Part shown: one piece after another, positions 49,052 to 60,218 of the stretch
Numbering within the stretch: position 1 is the stretch's first letter
Layout: every line of letters begins with the position of its first letter
Origin: Albidovulum sp. bin36
GTDB taxonomy: Bacteria > Pseudomonadota > Alphaproteobacteria > Rhodobacterales > Rhodobacteraceae
Direction: 5' to 3'
Length of the DNA: 64,000 nt
Assembly (NCBI GenBank): GCA_002238565.1
Contig: MPMP01000002.1
Location: 1 to 64,000, forward strand
Notes under the pieces: generated by a model
Database searches by the model: none
What the model saw: the letters and a program-made list of their open reading frames with translations, nothing else
What the model was told of the DNA's origin: nothing
Program-made: the position numbers and the translations under genes

Positions 49052-49885
49052 TCAAGATTTGCCGGCGGCTTGGCGATGGAACTTGATGTGGCTCTCGATG
49101 AAGGACATGATAAAGAAATAGCTGTGGTCGTATCCCTCCCGCAAGTGAAACGAGCCGTTCTGGCGGACATCGGCCATCGCTTGCATCAATGATCCGGGCA
49201 TTAGAAGATCGTAGAACGGGTCCTTCGTTCCCTGATCGATTAGAATCGGACCGGGAAATCCCGTCTCCTTCATAAGAATCGTGGAATCAAACCGCTCCCA
49301 AACCGATTCGTCCTCGCCCAGATACGCTAGAAACTGCTTGCGCCCCCAATCGGATTTCGTCGGATTCGCTATCGGCGCGAATGCCGAGACCGATCGAAAC
49401 CTATCCGGATTCGACATGGCGACCGTCAATGCGCCGTGTCCGCCCATCGAATGGCCGCAAATGCCTTGCAGTTCGGGCGACAGCGGAAAACTGGAAAAAA
49501 TCAATTTCGGAAGTTCGGATTCGATATATTTGCGCATTCCGTAATTTTTTGCCCAAGGCTCTTCAGTCGCATCTACGTAAAAGCCTGCGCCTTTTCCAAG
49601 ATCGTAGGCTTCGTCATCCGGAACCGAGTCGCCGCGAGGCGACGTGTCCGGAAAAACAATTGCGACTCGGTGGCGATTGGCAAAATATTGCGCCATTGAT
49701 TTGAGCATGGCGTTTTCGTGCGTGCAGGTTAGGCCCGAAAGAAACCAGATGACGGGAGTCGCATCGTTCCTGCAATCGGCCGGAAGAAACAACCCGAACG
49801 TCATATCGCATTGGCAAGATGTCGACTTATGCTTGTAGACGCCCTGAACGCCGTCGAAGCATTTGTTTTCCGAGACGATTTCCAT
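49052..49885 (-). CDS. fghA: S-formylglutathione hydrolase
   Basis: PVIWFLSGLTCTHENAMLKS, GICGHSMGGHGALTVAMSNP, FYVDATEEPWAKNYGMRKYIESELP. Confidence 0.92.
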   Translation of the reverse strand: MEIVSENKCFDGVQGVYKHKSTSCQCDMTFGLFLPADCRNDATPVIWFLSGLTCTHENAMLKSMAQYFANRHRVAIVFPDTSPRGDSVPDDEAYDLGKGAGFYVDATEEPWAKNYGMRKYIESELPKLIFSSFPLSPELQGICGHSMGGHGALTVAMSNPDRFRSVSAFAPIANPTKSDWGRKQFLAYLGEDESVWERFDSTILMKETGFPGPILIDQGTKDPFYDLLMPGSLMQAMADVRQNGSFHLREGYDHSYFFIMSFIESHIKFHRQAAGKS

Positions 49886-50345
49886 AATTTCACCCCTTTG
49901 AGGAACTGGAATAGAGCGGGATTGAGCGGTTTTCTAAAATCCGGCGATTTCAGCCCGGAGCCGGGACGCCATTCGAAAAAATTTTCCGGCCGACAGCGAA
50001 ATCAGGGAGTCCCGCGACCCGCGCACGCTATAGGCGAAATGCGCATCGGGGTTCAAGGGGGTCATATTCCTGCGCCAATCGCATAAAGCAGGCTGCTTCC
50101 GTCCGAACGCTATTCGCCGAGCTTAGCGATTGCGGAACGTGCCTTTGCCCTCCCATTCGACGGATTCGGCCCATGCCTCCTCCGGATTCGCAATTGCCTA
50201 AAGGATTTCCGCCGCCCGGCATCCGGAATGTGAAAGTAGACATGCTGATTCGAGCGCCTCGATCAAGAATACGGCGCGAAATATTTCGCCGCCCGCTTCG
50301 AACGGTCCCGCATTGAGCGGCGCACGAACCGAACAGACGGAAAAG

Positions 50346-51323
50346 CTATGCTACGCCGATGGCGATTCCAGCTGCGAATACGAGGGACCCGCCCAAAACG
50401 ACCTGCATGGCCGCGCGGAAAAACGGCGTGTCCATATACTTGTTCTGTATCCATGCGATCGCCCAGAGTTCCAGAAATACGATAACGATCGCAATAGTGG
50501 TCGCGGTCCAGAAATCGGCGATAAGATACGGCAATGCATGGCCTAGCCCGCCGATTGTCGTCATCGTCCCGGATGCCAGCCCGCGCTTGAAAGGCGACCC
50601 CCTGCCGGACAATTGGCCGTCGTCGGACGCGGCTTCGGTAAATCCCATGGAAATTCCCGCGCCAACTGAAGCCGCCAAACCGACGATAAAAGTCGTGGAC
50701 GTATCCCGCGTTGAAAACGCCGTCGCAAAAATCGGCGCGAGAGTCGACACCGATCCGTCCATCAACCCCGCGAGTCCGGGCTGCACCCAAACGAGCACGA
50801 GCTGGCGGCGGGAACGCCGGTTCTCGGAGTCTCGGGCGCCGGAATCGGCGGCTTCTCGATTAAGCGACGCGGCGGTTTCAATATGGCCGATTTCGGCTTC
50901 CGCCAAGTCTGCCAGCAGCTCGCGCGTAGTCGCATCGCGGCTGTGATGCGCCGCCTTCCTGTAGAACTCGGACGCCTGCCGCTCCATCGCTTCGGCTTCG
51001 GCGCGAATTTTATTCAATCCCAGGTTTTCAACCAGCCAAATCGGCCTTCGGCTGTAGAATCCGGCCACGTGCTCTCGCCGAATTAACGGAATCAGGTCTC
51101 CGAATCGCCGCTTGTGCAGTTCGATCAAGAGGCGCCTATGGCTCGACTCTTCGTCCGCCATACTGTCAAACATCGCGGCGGCCTGAGGATAGTCGCTTCT
51201 TAGCTTTTCGGCATAAGTTCGATAGATCCTGCCGTCGTCTTCTTCGGACGAGATGGCGAGAGCCAGGATTTCTTGCTCGCTGAGATCCTGAAAACGGCGC
51301 CTGAATGGGAATCCCGGTAGCAA
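50346..51323 (-). CDS. Rubrerythrin-VIT1 fusion (membrane-bound ferritin, MbfA-like)
   Basis: N-terminal SSEEDDGRIYRTYAEKL...ADEESSHRRLL and AEAEIGHIETA ferritin-like motifs plus C-terminal VIT1/CCC1 transmembrane domain. Confidence 0.87.
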   Translation of the reverse strand: MLPGFPFRRRFQDLSEQEILALAISSEEDDGRIYRTYAEKLRSDYPQAAAMFDSMADEESSHRRLLIELHKRRFGDLIPLIRREHVAGFYSRRPIWLVENLGLNKIRAEAEAMERQASEFYRKAAHHSRDATTRELLADLAEAEIGHIETAASLNREAADSGARDSENRRSRRQLVLVWVQPGLAGLMDGSVSTLAPIFATAFSTRDTSTTFIVGLAASVGAGISMGFTEAASDDGQLSGRGSPFKRGLASGTMTTIGGLGHALPYLIADFWTATTIAIVIVFLELWAIAWIQNKYMDTPFFRAAMQVVLGGSLVFAAGIAIGVA

Positions 51324-51706
51324 CTTGTTCGCCTCCGGCGGAAATCCTAGCCTATCGCGCGAATTTATATGCTTGTCGCACCCTTTTCAATGCCAAGCCG
51401 GAATCCGGCTTAGCGTCCGATTCGACTACCGAAAAATTGATCGGAAGCCTCTCCGCAAGCGCCTAAAATCCCAAAGATCGACCGGAATTCAATTCAACTC
51501 GCCATAAGGCTTTATTCGATACGCGCCGATTCGCGCTCAAGACGAGGCGAGAGATGTTCAAGCTCAGCTTGAACCGAATTCAGCAGCGCGCCCGAATTGA
51601 CTGCGGCCTTGAACCAAGTGCGAACAAACAGACGCTTTGCCATTCGAATCGGCGGGGATCGGCAATAATCCATTCGGCATCGGATTCGGGCGCTCGGTTG
51701 GACAGC

Positions 51707-51730
51707 CGGAACGGCTCTAGAGCCGTTCCG
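51707..51730. terminator. Perfect 24-bp palindrome in the 3' flank of adhC, followed by a second hairpin (51745-51767)
   Basis: CGGAACGGCTCTAGAGCCGTTCCG; then GTCCCGC-TGCGGTTCC-GCGGGAC. Confidence 0.5.
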
Positions 51731-51783
51731 CCAGGATGCGGCACGTCCCGCTGCGGTTCCGCGGGACAAAAGCGCCAGTGGAT

Positions 51784-52914
51784 TCAATACACGACGACGG
51801 AACGGATCGACTCGCCCGCATGCATGAGGTCGAATCCGGAATTAATGTCATTGAGCGATAGCGTATGAGTAATCATCGGATCGATCTCGATCTTTCCGTC
51901 CATGTACCAATCCACCATTTTCGGCACGTCCGTCCGTCCGCGCGCGCCGCCGAAAGCCGTACCCTTCCAAACGCGGCCAGTGACAAGCTGGAACGGGCGC
52001 GTCGAAATCTCCGCCCCGGCGGGCGCAACGCCTATGATTATGGACTGGCCCCAGCCTCGGTGGCTGCTTTCGAGGGCCGCGCGCATGACTTGCACGTTTC
52101 CGGTGCAGTCGAATGTATAGTCCGCTCCGCCGGTGGGGTCCGCGCTCGATTTGGTCAAATCCACCAGATAAGCTACAAGATCGCCTTCGACTTCGGCAGG
52201 ATTGACGAAGTGAGTCATGCCGAATTTTTCGCCCCATTCCTTTTTCCCGGGATTGACATCCACGCCGACAATCATGTCGGCTCCGACAAGCCTGAGTCCC
52301 TGGATGACATTCAGGCCGATTCCCCCGAGCCCGAAAACTATTGCCTTGGACCCGGGCTCGACGCCGGCCGTATTCATGACCGCGCCTATTCCGGTTGTTA
52401 CGCCGCACCCGATGTAGCAAATCTTGTCGAATGGCGCGTCCTCGCGAACTTTCGCCACGGCGATTTCAGGAAGAACGGTATGTCTCGAAAACGTTGAGCA
52501 CCCCATGTAATGGAGTATTGGATCTCCATCGAGGGTTGAAAACCTGCTGGTGCCGTCCGGCATCAGGCCTTGGCCCTGCGTCGCTCGGATAGCCGTGCAA
52601 AGATTGGTTTTTCGCGACAGGCAGGAAGGGCATTCCCTGCACTCCGGCGTATACAAGGGAATCACGTGATCGCCTTTGCGAACGGTTGATACTCCGGGTC
52701 CGGTATCAACGACGACGCCGGCGCCTTCATGCCCGAGAATCGCGGGAAAGAGTCCTTCGGGGTCCGCTCCGGAGAGGGTGAACTCGTCGGTGTGGCAAAT
52801 CCCCGTAGCCTTGATTTCGACCAGCACCTCCCCTTCCCTGGGACCTTCCAAATTTACATCCATGATTTCCAGCGGTTTGCCGGCTTCAATCGCAACCGCG
52901 GCGCGTGTCTGCAT
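51784..52914 (-). CDS. adhC: S-(hydroxymethyl)glutathione dehydrogenase / class III alcohol dehydrogenase
   Basis: [78 protein letters not shown]. Confidence 0.95.
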   Translation of the reverse strand: MQTRAAVAIEAGKPLEIMDVNLEGPREGEVLVEIKATGICHTDEFTLSGADPEGLFPAILGHEGAGVVVDTGPGVSTVRKGDHVIPLYTPECRECPSCLSRKTNLCTAIRATQGQGLMPDGTSRFSTLDGDPILHYMGCSTFSRHTVLPEIAVAKVREDAPFDKICYIGCGVTTGIGAVMNTAGVEPGSKAIVFGLGGIGLNVIQGLRLVGADMIVGVDVNPGKKEWGEKFGMTHFVNPAEVEGDLVAYLVDLTKSSADPTGGADYTFDCTGNVQVMRAALESSHRGWGQSIIIGVAPAGAEISTRPFQLVTGRVWKGTAFGGARGRTDVPKMVDWYMDGKIEIDPMITHTLSLNDINSGFDLMHAGESIRSVVVY

Positions 52915-53129
52915 GATTAATCTCCCTAAAAAACTAGCATTGGGATATGATTGTAGCAGCACGCCGGTCAATACAAGCGAAAATCAACACGCCGACCCCT
53001 TAATGCAAAATAAATCTCCCCGCTTGCCGGAGAGTCCGGCATCGGAACGGATTCGTTCGCACGCGCATAGTCCTTTACGCCTCGCGCCGCCCTGCTAAAA
53101 TCGAACGGGCGTAAATCAAGGAGACCGAA

Positions 53130-54623
53130 ATGGGAGCAATACTAGCGATCGATCAAGGCACGACTTCAAGCCGTGCAATCGTATTCGACAGCGCCCTCAA
53201 GCCGGTCGCGTCCGGTCAGCGGGAATTCACGCAGATTTTTCCCAGTTCCGGGTGGGTCGAGCACGATCCTTCGGAAATACTTTCGTCAACGATTGAATCC
53301 GCAAATTCCGCGCTGGCGGAAATCGACTCCGATAAAGTCGCGGCGATCGGCATTACGAATCAGCGGGAGACTGTGCTCGTATGGGATAAATCCACCGGAG
53401 CAACGGTCGGCAATGCGATCGTCTGGCAGGATCGGCGCACCTCTTCCATCTGCGAATCGCTGCGCAAGGACGGGCTTGAACCGATTATTGGGGAAAAGTC
53501 GGGATTGCTGCTGGATCCGTATTTTTCGGCATCGAAGCTTTCCTGGATTCTCGACAACGTGAACGGCGCGCGAAACCGGGCCGAGACGGGCGAGCTGCTG
53601 TTCGGTACTGTCGACACCTTTCTGATTTGGAAATTAACCGGCGGGAGGTCGCACGTTACCGATGCCACAAACGCCTCGCGTACGATGCTCTTCAATATCG
53701 GAACGGGCGAATGGGACGACGACCTATTGTCCATCTTCAATATACCGAGATGCATGTTGCCCGAGGTGCGCGATTGCTCGGCGGAATTCGGCAGGTCCGA
53801 CCCGTCGTACTTCGGTCGTTCGATCCCGATCCGCGGCGTCGCCGGAGACCAGCAGGCGGCGACGATCGGCCAAGCTTGCTTCTTGCCGGGAATGCTGAAA
53901 TCGACATACGGCACAGGCTGTTTCGCCCTGCTCAATACGGGCGGAGACCGCGTGGCTTCCGCCAATCGGCTATTGTCGACAATAGCCTACCGACTGGACG
54001 GCAAAACGACCTACGCTCTGGAAGGCTCCATTTTCGTCGCGGGAGCCGCCGTTCAATGGCTGCGAGACGAGCTTAAGCTTATTGGCTCGGCATCGGACAC
54101 CCAATCGCTCGCGGAGTCGGCCGACCCCGGACAAAAGCTGTACCTGGTTCCGGCCTTCACCGGGCTCGGCGCCCCATACTGGGATTCCGAATGCCGAGGA
54201 GCCGTATTCGGCTTGACGCGCGGCAGCGGTCCCGCGGAGTTGGCGCGAGCCGCTCTCGAGAGCGTCGCGTTTCAAACCCGAGATCTTATGGAGGCCATGA
54301 AGGCGGATTGGCCGGAATTGGAGTCCGTAGTCTTGCGCGTGGATGGAGGCATGTCAGCCAGCGACTGGACGATGCAAGCGCTGGCCGACCAGCTAAGCGC
54401 TCCTGTTGACCGGCCGGAAGTCACCGAAACCACCGCATTGGGAGCCGCATACCTCGCCGGGCTGAAATCCGGAATATGCCCGCCGCCGGAGGAATTTTCA
54501 AAGAGCTGGTCGCTGGAGCGCCGATTCGAGCCTCGCATTTCGGCGGCGCGCCGCGATTCCGATTACGCGGGGTGGAAGGATTCCGTCGCCCGCACTCTCG
54601 TCAAGAAAGGAATGCCACGCTAG
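53130..54623 (+). CDS. glpK: Glycerol kinase
   Basis: [54 protein letters not shown]. Confidence 0.95.
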   Translation: MGAILAIDQGTTSSRAIVFDSALKPVASGQREFTQIFPSSGWVEHDPSEILSSTIESANSALAEIDSDKVAAIGITNQRETVLVWDKSTGATVGNAIVWQDRRTSSICESLRKDGLEPIIGEKSGLLLDPYFSASKLSWILDNVNGARNRAETGELLFGTVDTFLIWKLTGGRSHVTDATNASRTMLFNIGTGEWDDDLLSIFNIPRCMLPEVRDCSAEFGRSDPSYFGRSIPIRGVAGDQQAATIGQACFLPGMLKSTYGTGCFALLNTGGDRVASANRLLSTIAYRLDGKTTYALEGSIFVAGAAVQWLRDELKLIGSASDTQSLAESADPGQKLYLVPAFTGLGAPYWDSECRGAVFGLTRGSGPAELARAALESVAFQTRDLMEAMKADWPELESVVLRVDGGMSASDWTMQALADQLSAPVDRPEVTETTALGAAYLAGLKSGICPPPEEFSKSWSLERRFEPRISAARRDSDYAGWKDSVARTLVKKGMPR

Positions 54624-54854
54624 TTTCACCGTCATTCATTCGAAAGGAACCCAATTTCAATCCGCAATTTCCTATGCCGCGGCCTGTCGCCATGCCCGAG
54701 TTTTCCAGCTCGGCTTTTGCAACTCCAGGACTCGCCAAATAGAAGAAAGACTTGCTTCCGCAAGTCGGCGCTGGCCGCACGGCAGGCTTCGCCTTCGACA
54801 AGCGCAATGGCAAAAACCGAAGCCTCCAGGCTATGCGCTGCGGTTCGATGCCGC

Positions 54855-55532
54855 TTAAAACGGTCGAACAATCACGCCTGCGTAGAATAGCGTGCCAATT
54901 CCGACGGTAAACAGAATGTTGCCCGCGACCGCATGCAGGACCACTGCAAACGGGAACGATCCCCGCACCTCGTAGGCCCAAGCGAATACCAGCCCGCCGG
55001 CAAAGGTCATCAAAGCGACGATCCAGTTCCAGAAGAGCAGATGCGCCAGAGAAAAGACCGACGCATTCAGCAACAGCGCAGCATGCGCAGGCGGCAAGAT
55101 CGGCCCGTACCGGCGAAAGAACAGCGAGCGGAACACAATCTCCTGCGGCAGCGCCGAGAGAAAGGGATAGAGCACCAGGATTGCCAGCCATATTCCAGGA
55201 TTCATGCGGTAGAGCAATAACCATCGACCGGGCAGTGCGGCCATCAGGATCCCTACGGAAACGGCTATCGTGGCAATCGCAAATACCGCTACAAACTTCC
55301 AGTCGATTTTTCTCCAGCCTCGCGCCAGATCGCGCCAGTGAAAGCCCGGCGTGCGGTGCAGCAGGACCATCCCCAATATGGTGCCCGCGAACAGCGCCGG
55401 CAGCATCGCGGATGACGGGAAGTAAACGGCCACAAGGACCGGCGCGGCGAGGAACAGGCACAGAAACTCGATCCAGAGCCGTCGGCGGCGACGTTCGGCG
55501 GAGCGCGGTAGCTCCGATCCTAGAGAAGTCAT
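54855..55532 (-). CDS. CPBP family intramembrane glutamic endopeptidase
   Basis: LSALPQEIVFRSLFFRRYG, LLNASVFSLAHLLFWNW, AWAYEVRGSFPFAVVLHAVAGN. Confidence 0.85.
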   Translation of the reverse strand: MTSLGSELPRSAERRRRRLWIEFLCLFLAAPVLVAVYFPSSAMLPALFAGTILGMVLLHRTPGFHWRDLARGWRKIDWKFVAVFAIATIAVSVGILMAALPGRWLLLYRMNPGIWLAILVLYPFLSALPQEIVFRSLFFRRYGPILPPAHAALLLNASVFSLAHLLFWNWIVALMTFAGGLVFAWAYEVRGSFPFAVVLHAVAGNILFTVGIGTLFYAGVIVRPF

Positions 55533-56347
55533 CGATCCATTTCCGTTCGCTCCCGATCCCGGGATTCCGGCCTCCGAGGAGTGCTGCCCGCAGAGGCATC
55601 GACTTCATCCAACGCAGCTCCATTCAGGCCGGCGCGCATCGGCTCAGGCATGGCAGGCGACGAAATCGCGTATCGTCGGAGGCAAGGGAATGACAAGAGT
55701 GACGGCCAGGCCGCCGGATAGGCAGCCGCGAAGGCGGATTCGCCGGTGGCGGGATCATGCCGTCCGCGGAAAATAAGATTTTCCAGCAGGCGCTCTGCTG
55801 GCAGCCGGCCTAGGATGCGGGGATGCATCCGAGCGGAGCTATGCCCGCCAATGCCGCAGAATCGTATCCCGTCAAGCCGCAATCCCGGCGGGACGGTAGT
55901 CCGCGCGTCTGGCTTCGGTTTCCAAGCATATCGCTGCCGGCGTGCCATCAAACTGCCTCTCTTCCCGCACTGCGCGCAAAGGATCCGTTGCGGAAAATTC
56001 TGCGTACCAGATTTTTGTCGCGGAATAAATTTCGGGGCGAATGGAAACGAGTGCATGCAGGACGCGCGATCTTTCGAGCATGTTCATGATGGCATGCCCG
56101 GGTACTTCGCAATACCGGTTGCGGCTTGTGTTGAGAACCGACTCTCCGGAGCGGCTTGGCAGTGCGAGACTGACGGCCCGAAGCATATGCCGACGCGCAT
56201 GCCGTGAACCGACCGCCGCGGGCTTCGATTTAAAGGTGAGCCCATCGCCTAATCGCGCAAAAATTCCCGGTCGGGCATCCGCCCCGCATGGTGTCGGTCG
56301 ACTGCCTTGATCACATCCTGGACGGCTGGGCTCCGGCGAATTGTCGC

Positions 56348-57967
56348 TCAGACCGCTATCGACTTTTCCTGGAAGACCCGGTCTAGCCAGCAGGGATCCA
56401 TCTCAGGCACGGATTTCAGCAGCTTTTCGGTATATTCGGGATGCGGCGGCGACAGGACTTCGTCTTTGATCCCCTGCTCCACCACCCGGCCATTCAGCAT
56501 AACTACGATCTCGTCTGAAATCGCTTCGACCGTTGCTATGTCGTGGGTGATAAACAAGTAGGAAATCCCGCGCTCCCTCTGCTGGCGCATCAGCAGCTGC
56601 AAGATTCCTTCCTGCACGATTTGGTCGAGCGCCGATGTCACTTCGTCGCAGATAATGACGTCCGGCTCCGCCGCAAGCGCCCGGGAAATGCAGATTCTCT
56701 GCTTCTGTCCGCCGGAGAGTTCGCCCGGCAAACGGTCGTAAAACTCCTCGTTCAACTCGATCGACTCGAGCAGCTCGAAGACCTTGGCCTCCTTCTCCTT
56801 GCCCTTTAATCCATGGTAGAATTCAAGCGGCCTCCCGATGATTTCGCCCACTGTCTGGCGGGGGTTCATCGCGGTGTCGGCCATCTGGTAGATCATCTGG
56901 ATTCTGCGCAACTGCTCCTTGCTGCGGTTCTTGATATCGGGCGGCAGCTGGTCGCCGTTAAACAAAACTCTTCCATTCGATGCCGGAAGCAGTCCGGTCA
57001 CCACCCTTGCGGCGGTTGACTTGCCTGAACCGGACTCGCCGACAATCGCAACCGTCCGACCGAGCGGCAGTCTAATCGAAACATCATGCAGAACCTTGGC
57101 CGAACCGCCGTACGAAGCGTCGACATTCTCTATGTCCAGCACGTTCTTCGCAGAACTCTTCGCCTCCTTGCGTAGCGTGCGCACCGCCCACAGCGACTTG
57201 GTATAATCCATTTTGGGCTCGGCCAGCATCTCGCGAGTATCGGCTTCCTCCACTTCGTTACCGTATCGGAGGACCTTTATTCGGTCGGCCATTTGCGCCA
57301 CGACGGCCAGGTCGTGCGTGATGTAGATAGCCGCCGTATTGAAGTTTTCCACGATGTCGCGGATTGCCCCCAGCACCTCGACTTGCGTGGTTACATCGAG
57401 CGCCGTGGTCGGCTCGTCGAAAATTATCAGATCGGGACGGGGCGACAAGGCCATCGCGGTCATGACGCGCTGCAGCTGGCCGCCGGAAACCTGGTGCGGA
57501 TAGCGCTCGCCGATCGAGCCGGGTTCCGGCAATTGAAGCGAAGCATAGAGTTTGCGAGCATCGTCTCTTGCGGTTGAATCGCTACTGATCCCCTCGCGCA
57601 CGGCGGCTGCAACGGTTTGGTCGATCAACTTGTGCGCCGGGTTAAAGGAGGCTGCCGCCGACTGCGCTACGTAGGCGATGCGGGATCCCCAAATGCGCTG
57701 CAGCCGGCTACTGCTCAGTTCGCGCAAATCTATGCCGTCGAAGACGATCGTTCCGCCGGAAATCCGGCAGCCGGGTTGAGTGTAGCCCATGGAGGCTTTG
57801 CCGAGCGTTGATTTGCCGGCGCCTGACTCCCCAATCAAGCCAAGGACCTCTCCCCTGTCCAGACTGAGATCGACCCCCCGGATGATCGGATTCCATTTTT
57901 CGTCCGCAAATCCCTCAATGCGGATGTTCCGCATCTCCAGCAGCCGATCGCCTCCGCTATTGCTCAT
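56348..57967 (-). CDS. Dipeptide/oligopeptide-type ABC transporter, fused tandem ATP-binding protein
   Basis: Two Walker A ([28 protein letters not shown]) and two LSGGQ-like motifs in one 540-aa chain. Confidence 0.9.
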   Translation of the reverse strand: MSNSGGDRLLEMRNIRIEGFADEKWNPIIRGVDLSLDRGEVLGLIGESGAGKSTLGKASMGYTQPGCRISGGTIVFDGIDLRELSSSRLQRIWGSRIAYVAQSAAASFNPAHKLIDQTVAAAVREGISSDSTARDDARKLYASLQLPEPGSIGERYPHQVSGGQLQRVMTAMALSPRPDLIIFDEPTTALDVTTQVEVLGAIRDIVENFNTAAIYITHDLAVVAQMADRIKVLRYGNEVEEADTREMLAEPKMDYTKSLWAVRTLRKEAKSSAKNVLDIENVDASYGGSAKVLHDVSIRLPLGRTVAIVGESGSGKSTAARVVTGLLPASNGRVLFNGDQLPPDIKNRSKEQLRRIQMIYQMADTAMNPRQTVGEIIGRPLEFYHGLKGKEKEAKVFELLESIELNEEFYDRLPGELSGGQKQRICISRALAAEPDVIICDEVTSALDQIVQEGILQLLMRQQRERGISYLFITHDIATVEAISDEIVVMLNGRVVEQGIKDEVLSPPHPEYTEKLLKSVPEMDPCWLDRVFQEKSIAV

Positions 57968-58877
57968 CGCGAATTCCGCTTGTCTTGTGAAGGAACCAGT
58001 CAACTACGAAATTCACCGCAACCGTCAGAAGAGCGATCGCGCCGGCTGGAAGAAGCGGCGTTACGCCGGCCCTTAGGTCAAACTTGGCAAACTGGATCAG
58101 ATTGGCCGTTTCTCGCACCATCGTGCCCCAGTCGGCAGTGGGAGGCTGAATACCGACGCCAAGAAAGCTAAGCGCCGCGATAGTCAGGAAGACGAAGCAG
58201 AATCTTAGACCGAATTCAGCAACCAGCGGAGGCATGATGTTGGGCAGGATTTCCCGCCTCATGATCCAGCCGAGACCTTCGCCGCGCAAGACTGCCGCCT
58301 CGACATATTCCATGACCGCCACATTGATCGCCACCGCCCGCGTTACCCGAAACACGCGAGTGGAATCCAGAACTGCAATGATAATGATCAGCGAACCGGC
58401 CGACGGGCCGACGATCGACAGCAGCATAAGAGCAAAGATCAGACTGGGAATTGCCATCAATACGTCGACGCCTCGGCTGAGCAGCTGATCCAGCCAGCTT
58501 CGATTGATAGCGGCAACCAAGCCTAGCGCTCCCCCGATCAAGAAAGCTAGGAGAGTTGTCAGAAATGCGATTCCTATCGTGTTTCGGGCGCCGTAGATCA
58601 AACGGGATAGCAAATCACGGCCAATTTGGTCGGTTCCGAGCCAGTGATCCGACGACCAGGGCGCGTAGGGATTCGGAAGAACTTCCGCCTCTCCATAGGG
58701 AGCGATCAAGGGCGCAAAGAGCGCAAGAACGATGTAGAATACGATAACGACTAGACCGATTATCGCCGTTGGCGGCGCTTTTTTGAGTTCGACCCATGTC
58801 CTTTGCAGACGCGTCCGGCGCATGCGGACGCTGCCAACCTCCCCCGCGGCGGAATATGAAGTGTTCTTGTCGGTCAT
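57957..58877 (-). CDS. Dipeptide/oligopeptide-type ABC transporter permease (DppC-like)
   Basis: WLGTDQIGRDLLSRLIYGARNTIGIAFLTTLLAFLIG. Confidence 0.9.
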   Translation of the reverse strand: MTDKNTSYSAAGEVGSVRMRRTRLQRTWVELKKAPPTAIIGLVVIVFYIVLALFAPLIAPYGEAEVLPNPYAPWSSDHWLGTDQIGRDLLSRLIYGARNTIGIAFLTTLLAFLIGGALGLVAAINRSWLDQLLSRGVDVLMAIPSLIFALMLLSIVGPSAGSLIIIIAVLDSTRVFRVTRAVAINVAVMEYVEAAVLRGEGLGWIMRREILPNIMPPLVAEFGLRFCFVFLTIAALSFLGVGIQPPTADWGTMVRETANLIQFAKFDLRAGVTPLLPAGAIALLTVAVNFVVDWFLHKTSGIRDEQ

Positions 58878-59851
58878 TTTGGATGGAGAAGCCTGGGATT
58901 GGTGGCGATTCCAATCACGTCGGCAATAAGGTTCAGAAGAATGTAGGTGGCGGCGAAAATCAAGGCGCAGGCCTGCACCACGGGAATGTCGCGCGAACTG
59001 ACGGCGTCAACCATGAGCTGTCCAATGCCGGGATAGACAAAAACGACTTCGACCACGACTACGCCGACTACGAGATAGGCGAGGTTGAACGCGGTGACGG
59101 TTGCAATGGGCGCCCAGGCGTTTGGCAGCGCATGAAAAAGGATGACCCGCATCGGGGATTCTCCCTTAAGTTGCGCCATCTCGATATAGGGAGAGGCGAG
59201 TAAATTGATTATGGCCGCGCGCGTCATGCGCATCAAGTGCGCCACAATTACAAGCGTCAGCGTAAGCGAGGGCAAGGCGGTTTTATATACGCGCTCGCCG
59301 AAACTCATGCCTTGCTGCACATCGGCCAAGCTCGGGAATACGGCCCAGAGCGTGCCGAGCAGGAGAACGAGAATGTAAGCGACAAAGAATTCGGGAAACG
59401 AAATTGTCGTCAATGTCGAGGCGTTGACGATACGATCATAGTACGAATTCCGCCACAGAGCCGCAGTTATTCCAAGAATCAGCGCTAGTGGAACAGCGAC
59501 CACGGCTGTCATGCCGGCGAGGAACAGCGTGTTGGCAAGTCTTGGCGCAATCAGTTCGGCAACAGATCTGGAACGATCCACTCCCGACGCGGCCCGACCG
59601 GAAAAGGAAGTGCCGAAGTCGCCGGTCATGACTGAACCGATCCAGTCGAAATAGCGGATGTAGGAGGGCTGATCCAATCCAAGCTCCTTCCTAAAAGCCG
59701 CGACCGTTTCCGTTGTAGCAGCCTGCCCCAGCACGGCTTCGGCGAAGTCGCCTGGAAGAAACTGGATTGATCCGAATATAATAAGTGAAACGACAAACAG
59801 AGTTAGGAGGCCCAAGAGCAAGCGTTTAATAATTGTCGATACAACTGCCAT
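58874..59851 (-). CDS. Dipeptide/oligopeptide-type ABC transporter permease (DppB-like)
   Basis: RLLLGLLTLFVVSLIIFGSIQFLPGDFA, ATVTAFNLAYLVVGVVVVEVVFVYPGIGQLMVDAV. Confidence 0.9.
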   Translation of the reverse strand: MAVVSTIIKRLLLGLLTLFVVSLIIFGSIQFLPGDFAEAVLGQAATTETVAAFRKELGLDQPSYIRYFDWIGSVMTGDFGTSFSGRAASGVDRSRSVAELIAPRLANTLFLAGMTAVVAVPLALILGITAALWRNSYYDRIVNASTLTTISFPEFFVAYILVLLLGTLWAVFPSLADVQQGMSFGERVYKTALPSLTLTLVIVAHLMRMTRAAIINLLASPYIEMAQLKGESPMRVILFHALPNAWAPIATVTAFNLAYLVVGVVVVEVVFVYPGIGQLMVDAVSSRDIPVVQACALIFAATYILLNLIADVIGIATNPRLLHPK

Positions 59852-59988
59852 TCTGTTTCCTTCTATGGTCGCCTTCGGCCAAACGAAGCGACCCGAAACG
59901 CAGGTATTATAACCTCTGGAATGTTGGATGTAAAATCAAGGCAATGCCGCCGCCATGAGGGTGAACGCAGGCGCCGGGCGGTCCGGGC

Positions 59989-60113
59989 GGGTGTAGCCCA
60001 AAGTGGTTGTTTGGGCCGAATGTGAGTTTCCGACCTTCCAGCCCATCATAAAGAGGCGCGCTGCTATAGGAATACTTTCTCGCATCGCTTTGCAACAAGT
60101 TTGAGATGCACCC
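59989..60113. repeat. Copy B of the ~121-125 bp dispersed repeat with terminal inverted repeats (MITE-like)
   Basis: GGGTGTAGCCCAAAGTGG...TTTGAGATGCACCC; near-identical to 3014-3134. Confidence 0.85.
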
Positions 60114-60218
60114 GGGCCGGGCTTTCGACTTTGCTTTTTCGAGGCAATAGTGTAAACTCCTACTGAAAGGCGCACGACAACCAGATGCAGCGCCTATCCA
60201 ACGAAAAGGAGTATAGTT

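Noticed and set aside
53360-53965. 201-aa minus-strand ORF inside glpK
   Set aside because: Shadow ORF of a clear glycerol kinase gene.
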